From: a bacterium
GTDB taxonomy: Bacteria; Ratteibacteria; UBA8468
Assembly: GCA_030672255.1 (NCBI GenBank)
Contig: DAOVGU010000150.1
Coordinates: 1-14,864 of the forward strand
Reading direction: 5' to 3'
DNA length: 14,864 bases
This document shows, piece by piece, positions 7,522-13,931 of the stretch. The position numbers and the translations under genes were made by a program. The notes under the pieces are model-generated. The model did not search any database and had not been told where the DNA came from. It saw only the letters and a program-made list of their open reading frames with translations. The first letter of the stretch is position 1; each line of letters begins with the position of its first letter.

Positions 7522-7621
7522 AGCCGAGCAATCCCTTCCTGCAAAAGCAGGAATCACCGCAGGGATGGCAACTACCCCCGTATTTAATACGGGGTTATGT
7601 AGTTGCCAACCTTGGTTGGCT
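7522..7621 (+). repeat. 100-bp palindromic repeat, copy A (comEC-7656 intergenic)
   Basis: Matches copy B (10301-10400) without gaps; the first 88 positions differ at 4. It contains CCTGC-AAAA-GCAGG, then nested stems GGCAACTAC...GTAGTTGCC around the 19-bp CCCCGTATTTAATACGGGG, and ends in the hairpin GCCAACC-TT-GGTTGGC (7605-7620). It fills most of the 163-bp gap after comEC. No T-run follows, so it is not an obvious terminator. Confidence 0.9.
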
Positions 7622-7655
7622 ATTATAGAAGAAGTTTTATATTATACCTTAGCAA

Positions 7656-7973
7656 ATGGCGAAGGAGGCAATTAGTAAAGTTAAAGAGGCAGAGGAAAAG
7701 ATAGAACGCCTCTTAAGAGAAAGCGAAATCAGGAGTAAGGCAATCCTTGAGGAGGCAGAACTTAAAGCGGAAAAAGTTCTTTCCTCGGCCAGAAAAGAGG
7801 CAAATGATGAGGTTGCTATTCTGAAGGAAAAAGAGGAAAAGGAAATGGGTCTTTTTGCAAAAAGAATAAGAGATGAACTTGAGAAGAAGATTAAAGGGTT
7901 GGAAAGCAAAGTTTCTAAAAAGTTATCCAAAACAATCAGTCTGGTGAAAGATGACTTGATTATGCCGCGGTGA
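7656..7973 (+). CDS. Coiled-coil protein resembling V/A-type ATPase stalk subunit H (G-like)
   Basis: A 105-residue, entirely helical, highly charged protein without membrane segments. It opens MAKEAISKVKEAEEKIERLL, followed by heptad-like Ala/Glu/Lys repeats (about residues 5-95). This pattern is typical of the small peripheral-stalk subunit (AhaH/NtpF, G-like) of V/A-type ATPases, which pairs with subunit E. In complete operons it is usually followed by subunit I, but here no ATPase genes are adjacent: comEC lies upstream and a convergent GGDEF gene downstream, overlapping tail to tail by 14 bp. No good Shine-Dalgarno is seen. A weak promoter (TTGGCT at 7616, TATATT at 7638) would give a very short leader. 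Low-complexity coiled coils give false similarity, so a generic coiled-coil protein is the alternative. Confidence 0.6.
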   Translation: MAKEAISKVKEAEEKIERLLRESEIRSKAILEEAELKAEKVLSSARKEANDEVAILKEKEEKEMGLFAKRIRDELEKKIKGLESKVSKKLSKTISLVKDDLIMPR

Positions 7974-9165
7974 CGAGATCCCTTCCGTTCTCTTTAGATT
8001 GATAGAGAGCCAGATCTGCCTTTTTGATCAAAGTTTCTGTATCTGGAGCATCAACAGGGAAGTTTGCCACACCTATACTAATCGTGAGGTCTTTATTGGG
8101 TTGTTTTCTCTCATTCTTAAACTTGTAATTTTTTATACTCTTATTGAGGCGTTGACAGACTAAAAGAGCATCCTTCTTTTGAGTATTGGGAAAGATAAGG
8201 ACAAATTCCTCGCCCCCATAGCGAGCAACGGTATCGGAACCCTTTGTCCCCCTCATCAGAATTTTGGCAATTTGACGTAATACCTCATCGCCGGCCGGAT
8301 GTCCATTTAAATCATTATAATTCTTGAAGTAGTCAATATCGGCCATGGCCAGGGAGAGGGGAAAATTATTGTTTTTTGCCCCCTTCAATTCCTCCATTAA
8401 TCTTTCTCGAAAATGGCGATAATTAAAAAGGTTAGTAAGGCCATCGGTGATAGAAAGTGCTTTTGTCTTCTCTAAAAGATGGGCATTTTCCACAATCAGA
8501 CTGGCTTGAGCGGCAATCATTGTTAGAAGATCTAAATCTCTTCCCGTAAAATTACGCTCTTCCTTGGCAAGAGCGCCAATAAGACCAATATTTTCCTCCC
8601 TTACCTTTAAAGGAGCAATAAGGAGAGACCTGTAGCCCCTCTCGGCAAAACTGTGGTAGCGGGGAGAATGAACCAGATTGTTAATCAGGACACTATTTCC
8701 CTGGAGAATAATCTCCTCGATGAGCTCCTCCCCCAATTCAAATTCCTCCTTTCCCCTTATAATCCGGGTGAAGAACTTCTGCTCGCCAGTAGAGTAGACC
8801 TGTAGGAGAAGGTATTTCACCTTGAGCAATCTCAGGGCAGCATCGGCAATCCTGTTGAGAACATCTTCCAGATTAGGATTTTTTCCAAAAATCTCGATAA
8901 CCTCATTTATCGCAGTGAGCACCGAGGATTCCTTGCCATAGTCAAAAAGTTTTAATCTCATTTTCTCACTATTCCTTCTCAGATCGAAAATCTCTCTTCT
9001 CAAGGACCTGCTTAATCCATAGATGAAGAGGAGAAAACCTAATCCAGTAAGATTAATTAAATTGCGAATATGCAATTGGAATTGCACCGGGAGAGAATGA
9101 ATATAGAAATTGCTAAAGGCAATTAGAGCCACCACTGCTGTAAGTAAAATAAGTCTTATTATCAT
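7960..9165 (-). CDS. Membrane GAF-GGDEF diguanylate cyclase
   Basis: A predicted c-di-GMP-synthesising signalling protein of 401 residues. Two N-terminal membrane helices (about 4-20 and 36-52) are followed by a short linker helix, a GAF sensor domain (about 85-225, including SLLIAPLKVREENIGLIGAL) and a GGDEF domain (about 235-400). The active-site loop is intact as RYGGEEF (GGEEF at 317-321), after the substrate-site blocks SLAMADIDYFKNYND and GHPAGDEVL. The product-inhibition I-site RxxD, five residues upstream of GGEEF, reads KGSD (308-311), so classical feedback inhibition is doubtful. It starts 14 nt after the rplT stop with a weak AGAG site, so it is probably the last gene of the infC-rpmI-rplT transcript. 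The ligand of the GAF domain is unknown. Confidence 0.93.
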   Translation of the reverse strand: MIIRLILLTAVVALIAFSNFYIHSLPVQFQLHIRNLINLTGLGFLLFIYGLSRSLRREIFDLRRNSEKMRLKLFDYGKESSVLTAINEVIEIFGKNPNLEDVLNRIADAALRLLKVKYLLLQVYSTGEQKFFTRIIRGKEEFELGEELIEEIILQGNSVLINNLVHSPRYHSFAERGYRSLLIAPLKVREENIGLIGALAKEERNFTGRDLDLLTMIAAQASLIVENAHLLEKTKALSITDGLTNLFNYRHFRERLMEELKGAKNNNFPLSLAMADIDYFKNYNDLNGHPAGDEVLRQIAKILMRGTKGSDTVARYGGEEFVLIFPNTQKKDALLVCQRLNKSIKNYKFKNERKQPNKDLTISIGVANFPVDAPDTETLIKKADLALYQSKENGRDLVTAA

Positions 9166-9179
9166 TCTCTTTTAAACTT

Positions 9180-9542
9180 TTAGATGAGGTTCAACTTCTC
9201 TTTAGCGATCTTGGTGACTTTCTGGAAGGTGGGTTCATCATTTACGGCAAGGTCAGCCAGCATCTTTCGGTCTAATGAGAGGTTTGCTTTTTTTAATCCC
9301 GCGATAAGCTTGCTATAGGAGATTCCATTTACCTTTGCTGCGGCCGAAATACGGGTAATCCAGAGTCTTCGGAAATCTCTTTTTCTCCGACGACGATCAC
9401 GCCAGGAGTAGAGAGCCGCACGCTCGGTAAACTGCTGGGCATGCTTATAGAGTTTAGAACGACCCTGGCGAAAACCCTTGGCCCTTTTAAGTACCTTTTT
9501 TCTTCTCCGGCGTCCCGCCGGTGCATGGCTCACTCTAACCAT
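9180..9542 (-). CDS. rplT: Large ribosomal subunit protein L20
   Basis: L20 is an early-assembly 50S protein that binds 23S rRNA and represses its own operon in several bacteria. The 120-residue product is typical in length and very basic, with an Arg/Lys-rich extended N-terminus (AGRRRRKKVLKRAKGFRQGR), the SWRDRRRRKRDFRRLWITRI block and the compact C-terminal domain NGISYSKLIAGLKKANLSLDRKMLADLA. Its ATG overlaps the rpmI stop by 8 nt (ATGGTTAG), with AAGGAG upstream inside rpmI. The gene order infC-rpmI-rplT is the classical one. Confidence 0.98.
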   Translation of the reverse strand: MVRVSHAPAGRRRRKKVLKRAKGFRQGRSKLYKHAQQFTERAALYSWRDRRRRKRDFRRLWITRISAAAKVNGISYSKLIAGLKKANLSLDRKMLADLAVNDEPTFQKVTKIAKEKLNLI

Positions 9543-9738
9543 AGGGTAGCAATCTCCTTATTCTTTTTTTTATTCCTTTGCTTACTGAAGTGCTCTTTCT
9601 TAAACCACGCTTCCGCCGGGCGCTCTTTTTGGTAAGAAGATGGCTCTTACCGCCACGGTTGCGCTTTATCTTTCCCTTTTTAGTAATGCGGAAGCGTTTT
9701 GCTGCACCCTTATTTGTTTTTATTTTTGCTTTTGCCAT
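9535..9738 (-). CDS. rpmI: Large ribosomal subunit protein L35
   Basis: A 67-residue basic 50S protein with the L35 pattern: KIKTNKGAAKRFRITKKGKI, then KSHLLTKKSARRKRGLRKS and the C-terminal RIRRLLPYG. It starts one base after the infC stop and ends with TAG, which overlaps the rplT start. Homologues end at the same LPY position, so this UAG is a genuine terminator. That matters when interpreting the in-frame UAG of serS. There is only a weak AGGA before the ATG, suggesting coupling with infC. Confidence 0.97.
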   Translation of the reverse strand: MAKAKIKTNKGAAKRFRITKKGKIKRNRGGKSHLLTKKSARRKRGLRKSTSVSKGIKKRIRRLLPYG

Positions 9739-9739
9739 C

Positions 9740-10276
9740 CTATACGGGTTTAAAAATTACATTCAACCACTTTCCCTCCCATCGAGGATTCCTTTCCACA
9801 ACCCCCACGGAGGATAAATCTCGTGCTAACTTCTCCAGCACCTGTCTTCCCCTCTCGGGATGGATAATTTGTCTTCCTCTAAACTTTATCGTTACCTTCA
9901 CCCTATTGCCGGCTTTCAAGAAATTCTCGATATGGTTCTTTTTAAAGTCATAATCATGCTCACTGATTACCGGGGAAAGTCTGATCTCTTTCTGCTGGCG
10001 GATTCCTTTGTGCTTTTTCTTTGCCTCCTTGGCACGTCTCTTCTGCTCATATTTATATTTATTATAATCTAATATCCGGCAGACCGGAGGTTTACTATCA
10101 GGAACGATCTCTACCAGGTCCAGCGAGCTTTCCTGTGCCCGCCGAAGAGCCTCCTCACGCTTGACGATTCCTAATTGTCCTCCATCTTTGTCGATCAGCC
10201 TTACTTCCCGGGCAAAAATCCTGGCATTTAACCTTATAAACTTTTTTCTTCCAAACTTTCTATTTCCTATCCCGAT
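9740..10276 (-). CDS. infC: Translation initiation factor IF-3, apparent AUC (or AUA) start
   Basis: IF3 binds the 30S subunit, keeps subunits apart and rejects non-canonical start codons. The body is clear: AREVRLIDKDGGQLGIV, EALRRAQESSLDLVEIVPDS, PPVCRILDYNKYKYEQKRR (linker), KEIRLSPVISEHDYDFK and KVTIKFRGRQI. A strong GGGAGG (10286-10281) is followed by ATC at 10276-10274 and ATA at 10270-10268. No ATG, GTG or TTG is in frame between this site and the conserved body. From the AUC the protein is 178 residues, the normal IF3 length. The longer frame from a TTG at 10387 only translates the repeat (VPAVIPAFAGRDYSAN) and is rejected. A rare start codon is the known basis of infC autoregulation elsewhere. 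The gene ends with TAG, one base before rpmI. Confidence 0.9.
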   Translation of the reverse strand: MGIGNRKFGRKKFIRLNARIFAREVRLIDKDGGQLGIVKREEALRRAQESSLDLVEIVPDSKPPVCRILDYNKYKYEQKRRAKEAKKKHKGIRQQKEIRLSPVISEHDYDFKKNHIENFLKAGNRVKVTIKFRGRQIIHPERGRQVLEKLARDLSSVGVVERNPRWEGKWLNVIFKPV

Positions 10277-10286
10277 ATTTCCTCCC
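10274..10286 (-). promoter_or_regulatory. Shine-Dalgarno and non-canonical start region of infC
   Basis: AAGGGAGG, then AAAT, then ATC (10276). The distance from GGAGG to ATC is 4 nt and to ATA (10270) is 10 nt, so either could be the initiator; neither is AUG, GUG or UUG. Confidence 0.7.
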
Positions 10287-10300
10287 TTTGTTAATAAATT

Positions 10301-10400
10301 AGCCGAGTAATCCCTTCCTGCAAAAGCAGGAATCACCGCAGGGACGGCAACTACCCCCGTATTTAATACGGGGTTATGTAGTGGCAAAGCTTGCTTTGCC
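10301..10400 (+). repeat. 100-bp palindromic repeat, copy B (infC leader)
   Basis: Gap-free match to copy A (7522-7621) at a distance of 2779 bp. It has the same CCTGC-AAAA-GCAGG hairpin and 19-bp palindrome (10355-10373), but its terminal hairpin is GGCAAAGC-TT-GCTTTGCC (10383-10400). It lies between the infC promoter and the infC start, so it is transcribed as most of the infC leader. Confidence 0.9.
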
Positions 10401-10443
10401 TGATTTTATTGAGTACAATTTTGAAATTCCATATAATTAATCT

Positions 10444-10471
10444 ATTATAGCACATTAGGATTTTTTGGCAA
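10444..10471 (-). promoter_or_regulatory. Promoter for infC-rpmI-rplT-GGDEF
   Basis: TTGCCA (10471-10466), a 16-bp spacer and a perfect TATAAT (10449-10444) preceded by TGC, an extended -10. The -35 box lies in the last codons of thrS. The predicted start near 10437 gives a leader of about 160 nt containing repeat copy B. Confidence 0.72.
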
Positions 10472-12176
10472 TCAGTTCCTTCAGTTCCAAAATAAATTCC
10501 TTCAAGCTCCTTTCCCCGCAATTACCTTTCCCTCTTTCCCGGAGAGCAATGGTGCCTCTTTCCTCCTCCCTTTTCCCCACCACCGTCATATAAGGAATCT
10601 TCTCCAGTTCTGCTTTTCTGATCCTTTTTCCAACTTTCTCCTGTCCCGGATCTACCCGAGAACGAATTCCGCTATCGGTTAATTCTTTATTCACCTTTAT
10701 GGCATACCCATTTTCCTTCTCAGTAATCGGCAAGACAATCGTCTGCCAGGGAGACAGCCAGAGGGGAAAAGCTCCTTTATAATGCTCAATAAGCACCCCA
10801 AAGAATCTTTCCAGAGAACCAAGAAGTGCGCGATGAATCATAATCGGCTCTCTCTCTCTTCCTTCATTGTCGATATATCTTAAATGAAATCTTTGCGGAA
10901 GATTAAAGTCAACCTGAATGGTGGAGCATTGCCAACTTCTACCCAGAGCATCCTTAATCTTTATATCAATCTTTGGTCCATAGAAAACCCCTTCCCCCGG
11001 GTCAAGGGAATAGGCAAACCCTTTTTTATCTAAACTTTTCTTCAAAGCAGTAGTTGCCTTTTCCCAACTTTCAATCGTGCCCACATATTTTTCCGGTCTG
11101 GTTGATAAATGAATATCATATTGGTTAAAGCCAAAACTCTGCAAAATGGAAGTGGCAAACTCAACCACCGCAGAGATTTCGATCTCCAACTGCTCGGGTC
11201 GACAGAAGATATGGGCATCATCCTGGGTAAAGCCTCTGACACGTAAGAGTCCATGCAAAACCCCGGACTTCTCCAGTCGGTAGACCGTTCCTAACTCCGC
11301 CCATCTTATCGGAAGATCCCGGTAACTGTGCAGCTTGCTCTTATAGATAAGGATATGGCCAGGGCAATTCATCGGCCTTACCATAAACTCTTGATTCTCC
11401 AGTTTTATCGGAGGATACATTAACTCCTGATAGAAGTCCCAGTGGCCGGATATTTTCCACTGGTTGAGGTTGGCAAGATGAGGAGTATAAAGAAGTTCAT
11501 ATCCTTTTTTTAAATGCTCCTCGCGCAAGAAGTCCTCAATGATCTTTCTGATCAGAGCCCCCTTTGGATGCCAGTAAATAAGACCGCTACCTGCTTCCGG
11601 ATGAATAGAAAAGAGGTCGAGTTCCTTTCCCAATTTGCGGTGATCCCGCCTCTTTGCTTCCTCTACTAAAGTCAGGTAATTCTCTAATTCTTTCTCGGTG
11701 GGAAAGGAGATTCCATAGATTCTCTGCAGACTCTCCCTGTTTTCATCCCCCTTCCAGTAGGCGGAGGCGATACTTAAGAGAGAAAATGCTTTAACCTTTC
11801 CCGTAGAGGCGATGTGTGGTCCACGGCAAAGATCGATGAAATTTCCATTGCGATAAAATGAGACCTTCTCATCGGGAAGTTCCCTTACCAGTTCAATCTT
11901 GAATGGCTCATCCAATTTTTCGAGCAAGGTAATAGCCTCATTTTTATCTTTCTCAGTTCTCTCAAAGGGAAAGTCCCTTTTGATGAGCTCTTTCATCTTT
12001 TTCTCTATCAGTTTTAAGTCTTTTGGGAGAAACGGCTCTTTCCGGTAGAAGTCATAGTAGAATCCATTCTCAATCGCCGGTCCAATGCCAAGCTTTACCT
12101 CGGGAAATAACTCCTTTACTGCAGCAGCTAAAATGTGGGCAGTAGAATGCCAATAAGTCTTTAAGTCTATCATCAT
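10455..12176 (-). CDS. thrS: Threonyl-tRNA synthetase lacking the TGS domain
   Basis: ThrRS charges tRNA-Thr and hydrolyses mis-made Ser-tRNA-Thr. The 573-residue product begins directly at the editing domain with HSTAHILAAAV (HxxxH) and later DLCRGPHIASTGKV. The class II core follows: PMNCPGHILIYKS (zinc-site Cys), WAELGTVYRLEKSG, RVRGFTQDDAHIF, GPKIDIKIKDALGRSWQCST and IMIHRALLGSLERF, then the anticodon-binding domain (PLWLSPWQTIVLPI to the end). Typical enzymes are about 640 residues with an N-terminal TGS domain of roughly 60. There is no room for it here, because tRNA-Val ends 25 nt upstream. I chose the ATG at 12176; ATG 12173 and TTG 12185 are alternatives and none has a clear Shine-Dalgarno. 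It is probably co-transcribed with tRNA-Val. Confidence 0.95.
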   Translation of the reverse strand: MMIDLKTYWHSTAHILAAAVKELFPEVKLGIGPAIENGFYYDFYRKEPFLPKDLKLIEKKMKELIKRDFPFERTEKDKNEAITLLEKLDEPFKIELVRELPDEKVSFYRNGNFIDLCRGPHIASTGKVKAFSLLSIASAYWKGDENRESLQRIYGISFPTEKELENYLTLVEEAKRRDHRKLGKELDLFSIHPEAGSGLIYWHPKGALIRKIIEDFLREEHLKKGYELLYTPHLANLNQWKISGHWDFYQELMYPPIKLENQEFMVRPMNCPGHILIYKSKLHSYRDLPIRWAELGTVYRLEKSGVLHGLLRVRGFTQDDAHIFCRPEQLEIEISAVVEFATSILQSFGFNQYDIHLSTRPEKYVGTIESWEKATTALKKSLDKKGFAYSLDPGEGVFYGPKIDIKIKDALGRSWQCSTIQVDFNLPQRFHLRYIDNEGREREPIMIHRALLGSLERFFGVLIEHYKGAFPLWLSPWQTIVLPITEKENGYAIKVNKELTDSGIRSRVDPGQEKVGKRIRKAELEKIPYMTVVGKREEERGTIALRERGKGNCGERSLKEFILELKELIAKKS

Positions 12177-12200
12177 TAAAATCAAAAATTTTCAAAACAG

Positions 12201-12274
12201 TGGGCGGTAGTGGGATCGAACCACTGACCTCCACGATGTCAACGTGGCACTCTAACCAGCTGAGCTAACCGCCC
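12201..12274 (-). tRNA. tRNA-Val(GAC)
   Basis: A complete cloverleaf on the minus strand: acceptor GGGCGGT / ACCGCCC, D arm GCTC...GAGT, anticodon stem CCACG / CGTGG with loop TTGACAT (anticodon GAC), T arm AGTGG-TTCGATC-CCACT and discriminator A at 12201. The 3' CCA is not encoded. It ends 25 nt before thrS and probably shares its transcript. Confidence 0.97.
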
Positions 12275-12345
12275 AAACCTGCATTTGATACACTCCCCAA
12301 TATGATCTTTCCAGAATTATCTGAAAGAATTGATAGTTGTTGGGT

Positions 12346-12375
12346 ATTATATCCCTTCTTGTAAATTCAAGTCAA
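12346..12375 (-). promoter_or_regulatory. Promoter for tRNA-Val and thrS
   Basis: TTGACT (12375-12370), an 18-bp spacer and a perfect TATAAT (12351-12346). Transcription would start near 12339, about 65 nt before the tRNA. An imperfect hairpin (CTTTCAGA-TAAT-TCTGGAAAG) lies in that leader. I see no T-box elements. Confidence 0.72.
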
Positions 12376-12468
12376 ACGAGCTTTTAACCTACGATAGAAA
12401 GAGGGAGGTTATCCAACCTGTCTGCCGGTAGGCAATAAAGAGGGTATATCCGACCTTCTTACTCTCAT

Positions 12469-12672
12469 TCATATTTTCACAACATTAGAAGCTTTTCGAC
12501 CTTTTTCTTCCTCAGCAATTTCAAACTCGACCTTGTCACCTTCCTGTAAAGTTCTGAACCCTTCTCCTTTGATAGCGCTGAAATGTACAAAGCAGTCTTC
12601 ACTTGCATCATCCGGGGTAATGAATCCGTATCCTTTCTTATCATTAAACCATTTGACTGTCCCTTTAGCCAT
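12469..12672 (-). CDS. Cold-shock-domain protein (CspA family)
   Basis: A single-domain OB-fold RNA/ssDNA-binding protein of 67 residues that acts as an RNA chaperone. It has KGTVKWFNDKKGYGFITPDD (RNP1 is KGYGFI), DCFVHFSAI (RNP2), and the C-terminal GDKVEFEIAEEEKGRKASNV. I chose the ATG at 12672 because a perfect AAGGAGGTGA lies 8-9 nt upstream. An in-frame upstream extension reaches into the promoter and is rejected. The gene is monocistronic, lying between tRNA-Leu and tRNA-Val. Its predicted leader is only about 30 nt, so it lacks the long thermosensor leader of E. coli cspA. Which csp paralogue it is cannot be told. Confidence 0.96.
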   Translation of the reverse strand: MAKGTVKWFNDKKGYGFITPDDASEDCFVHFSAIKGEGFRTLQEGDKVEFEIAEEEKGRKASNVVKI

Positions 12673-12709
12673 TATCTTTTCACCTCCTTCCTCTTTTATG
12701 TATTTTTCA

Positions 12710-12738
12710 ATTTTATAATTATATTTTGAGTCTGTCAA
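12710..12738 (-). promoter_or_regulatory. Promoter of the cold-shock gene
   Basis: A perfect TTGACA (12738-12733), a 17-bp spacer and TAAAAT (12715-12710), with a predicted start near 12703. Strong by consensus. Confidence 0.75.
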
Positions 12739-12860
12739 GTGTCTCTACCGATATTTATCTTTATTTCTCTCCCGCCAGGACATGTTTATTTCACCAGAGA
12801 ATTCATCCTCAGATCCCCATATAATTCTTTATCATCTAAATTTGGGTTTCCAGGGATAAG

Positions 12861-12945
12861 TGCCGGGAGAGGGATTTGAACCCTCACGGAACTAAGTTCC
12901 AACGGATTTTAAGTCCGTTGCGTCTACCAATTCCGCCACCCCGGC
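12861..12945 (-). tRNA. tRNA-Leu(UAA)
   Basis: An 85-nt type II tRNA on the minus strand: acceptor GCCGGGG / TCCCGGC, anticodon stem ACGGA / TCCGT with loop CTTAAAA (anticodon TAA), long variable arm GGAAC-TTA-GTTCC, T arm GAGGG-TTCAAAT-CCCTC and discriminator A. CCA is not encoded. Confidence 0.97.
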
Positions 12946-13093
12946 AGTATTAAGAAAAACTGTTCTTATCTAATCTAAAATTTTCCTCTTTTTCTATTTT
13001 ATCTTCTTTTCTCTCTGATGTCCAAATAGTGTCCATCCTGTCTACTGGGAACCAAACTGCAGGAAGGTCTAGAGGAGAAAGGAGAGGTTACAG

Positions 13094-13113
13094 TGGTATC
13101 TTAAGCGATACCA
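13094..13113 (-). other. Hairpin immediately after the zinc-finger gene
   Basis: TGGTATC / GATACCA form a 7-bp stem around a 6-nt loop, beginning 1 nt after the stop codon of the YgiT-type gene. There is no U-run after it, so it may be a weak terminator or mRNA end structure. The 150 bp between here and tRNA-Leu hold nothing else that I can recognise. Confidence 0.4.
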
Positions 13114-13114
13114 T

Positions 13115-13369
13115 TTATACAGGTTGAAGATGTTTTTTTATTGACCAAGCTGGGACAGAGATTGTCTTTTCTGGTATCTGGTTGCTCTTTACTACTTTCT
13201 CCATAGCCTCTACCGTCTCGGGAGATAGCCATACCTCCCCGCATTCGGTGCAGACTTCAACTGGAACATCCTCAAAGATTAACAGCTTATCTCCCCAGTG
13301 CCGGTCTATGGTCTGGATTCTGTTCTCCTTAATTCCCCCACAAATAGCACATTGCTTTTTTTTACTCAT
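13115..13369 (-). CDS. YgiT/MqsA-type zinc-finger protein, probable antitoxin
   Basis: An 84-residue protein with two CxxC pairs (Cys7/Cys10 and Cys40/Cys43) arranged as in the YgiT-type (MqsA N-terminal) zinc finger, including the VPVEVCTECGEVWLSPET segment typical of the family. It lacks the helix-turn-helix half found in E. coli MqsA, as do many stand-alone members. It starts inside the end of the DUF4258 gene (8-nt overlap) and has a GAGG site. Family knowledge and the pairing suggest it is the antitoxin half of a two-gene toxin-antitoxin module. Activity is inferred, not shown. Confidence 0.85.
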   Translation of the reverse strand: MSKKKQCAICGGIKENRIQTIDRHWGDKLLIFEDVPVEVCTECGEVWLSPETVEAMEKVVKSNQIPEKTISVPAWSIKKHLQPV

Positions 13370-13691
13370 ATTTCCTCTCCCTCCTTGTTTCAGGATCCAA
13401 CCATTTCTTTGGATCCATCCAGTGAACTGTAATAATATGAACCGTATTTTCTCCTAAAGCACATAGTACATACAAAGGTTTCCTCTGATGGGTATGGCCA
13501 AGAATAAGATAACTTGGGAATGGCTTATCATCAGTGTAGCTTTCTATTATTTTTCCAGTTGAGATAACGTGCTTTACTTCACTAAAATGGATTTTTCTCT
13601 TATCCATCCTTTTCTCAGAGTGAAGGGATAGCCGGTATTTCTTCTCTCTTACTTTTTTCCTGATCTGCTTGATGACCTCTACGTTTTTCAC
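13362..13691 (-). CDS. DUF4258 protein, probable toxin partner
   Basis: A 109-residue protein with the DUF4258 pattern: LSLHSEKRMDKRKIHFSEVKHVI, then GKIIESYTDDKPFPSYLILG, PLYVLCALGENTVHIITVH and the C-terminal PKKWLDPETRR. This compact alpha/beta family is often encoded just before a YgiT-type zinc-finger gene, as here, and is thought to contain MqsR/RelE-like RNases. No catalytic residue can be assigned from sequence alone. The start is a GTG at 13691 with only a distant GAGG; no ATG lies nearby. A strong promoter precedes it, about 42 nt from the predicted transcript start. The pair looks complete, in contrast to the broken locus at 13932-14096. Confidence 0.85.
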   Translation of the reverse strand: MKNVEVIKQIRKKVREKKYRLSLHSEKRMDKRKIHFSEVKHVISTGKIIESYTDDKPFPSYLILGHTHQRKPLYVLCALGENTVHIITVHWMDPKKWLDPETRRERKYE

Positions 13692-13739
13692 CTTTTTTAA
13701 TGCCTCGCCACCATCTTATTGGCTATAGTATCAACTAAA

Positions 13740-13768
13740 ATTATACTCTTTCTTAACTTTCTGGTCAA
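13740..13768 (-). promoter_or_regulatory. Promoter of the DUF4258/zinc-finger pair
   Basis: TTGACC (13768-13763), a 17-bp spacer and a perfect TATAAT (13745-13740). Just downstream, TAGT-TGAT-ACTA is a small inverted repeat at the expected transcript start, a possible but unproven operator for antitoxin autorepression. Confidence 0.72.
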
Positions 13769-13931
13769 TTGTTCAAAAGGTATTCTGAGGAACAGGGTGA
13801 ATTGTAATAATCCCTGAATCTGTGATAGAATAGACTAACAACTAGAATCAGATATACAGAGTTCAAATAGGTAAAGTTAAGGTAAAATGAATTACTTATA
13901 GATTAAGGATTTAAGGAATGGGTGTAAGAGT
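13769..13931. other. Gap upstream of the toxin-antitoxin pair, no gene seen
   Basis: AT-rich stretch with frequent stops in all frames. I see no ORF with a start site and no RNA gene. It may be decayed sequence from the neighbouring broken locus. Confidence 0.5.

Noticed and set aside
10277..10387. infC start at TTG 10387 giving a 215-residue IF3
   Set aside because: The extra residues are a direct translation of repeat copy B, there is no ribosome-binding site, and IF3 has normal length from the AUC at 10276.
12275..12345. T-box or other riboswitch upstream of thrS
   Set aside because: Only a short imperfect hairpin is present before tRNA-Val; no T-box core sequence is seen.
12673..12738. 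N-terminal extension of the cold-shock protein
   Set aside because: It overlaps the promoter, and the ATG at 12672 has a perfect Shine-Dalgarno and the family N-terminus.
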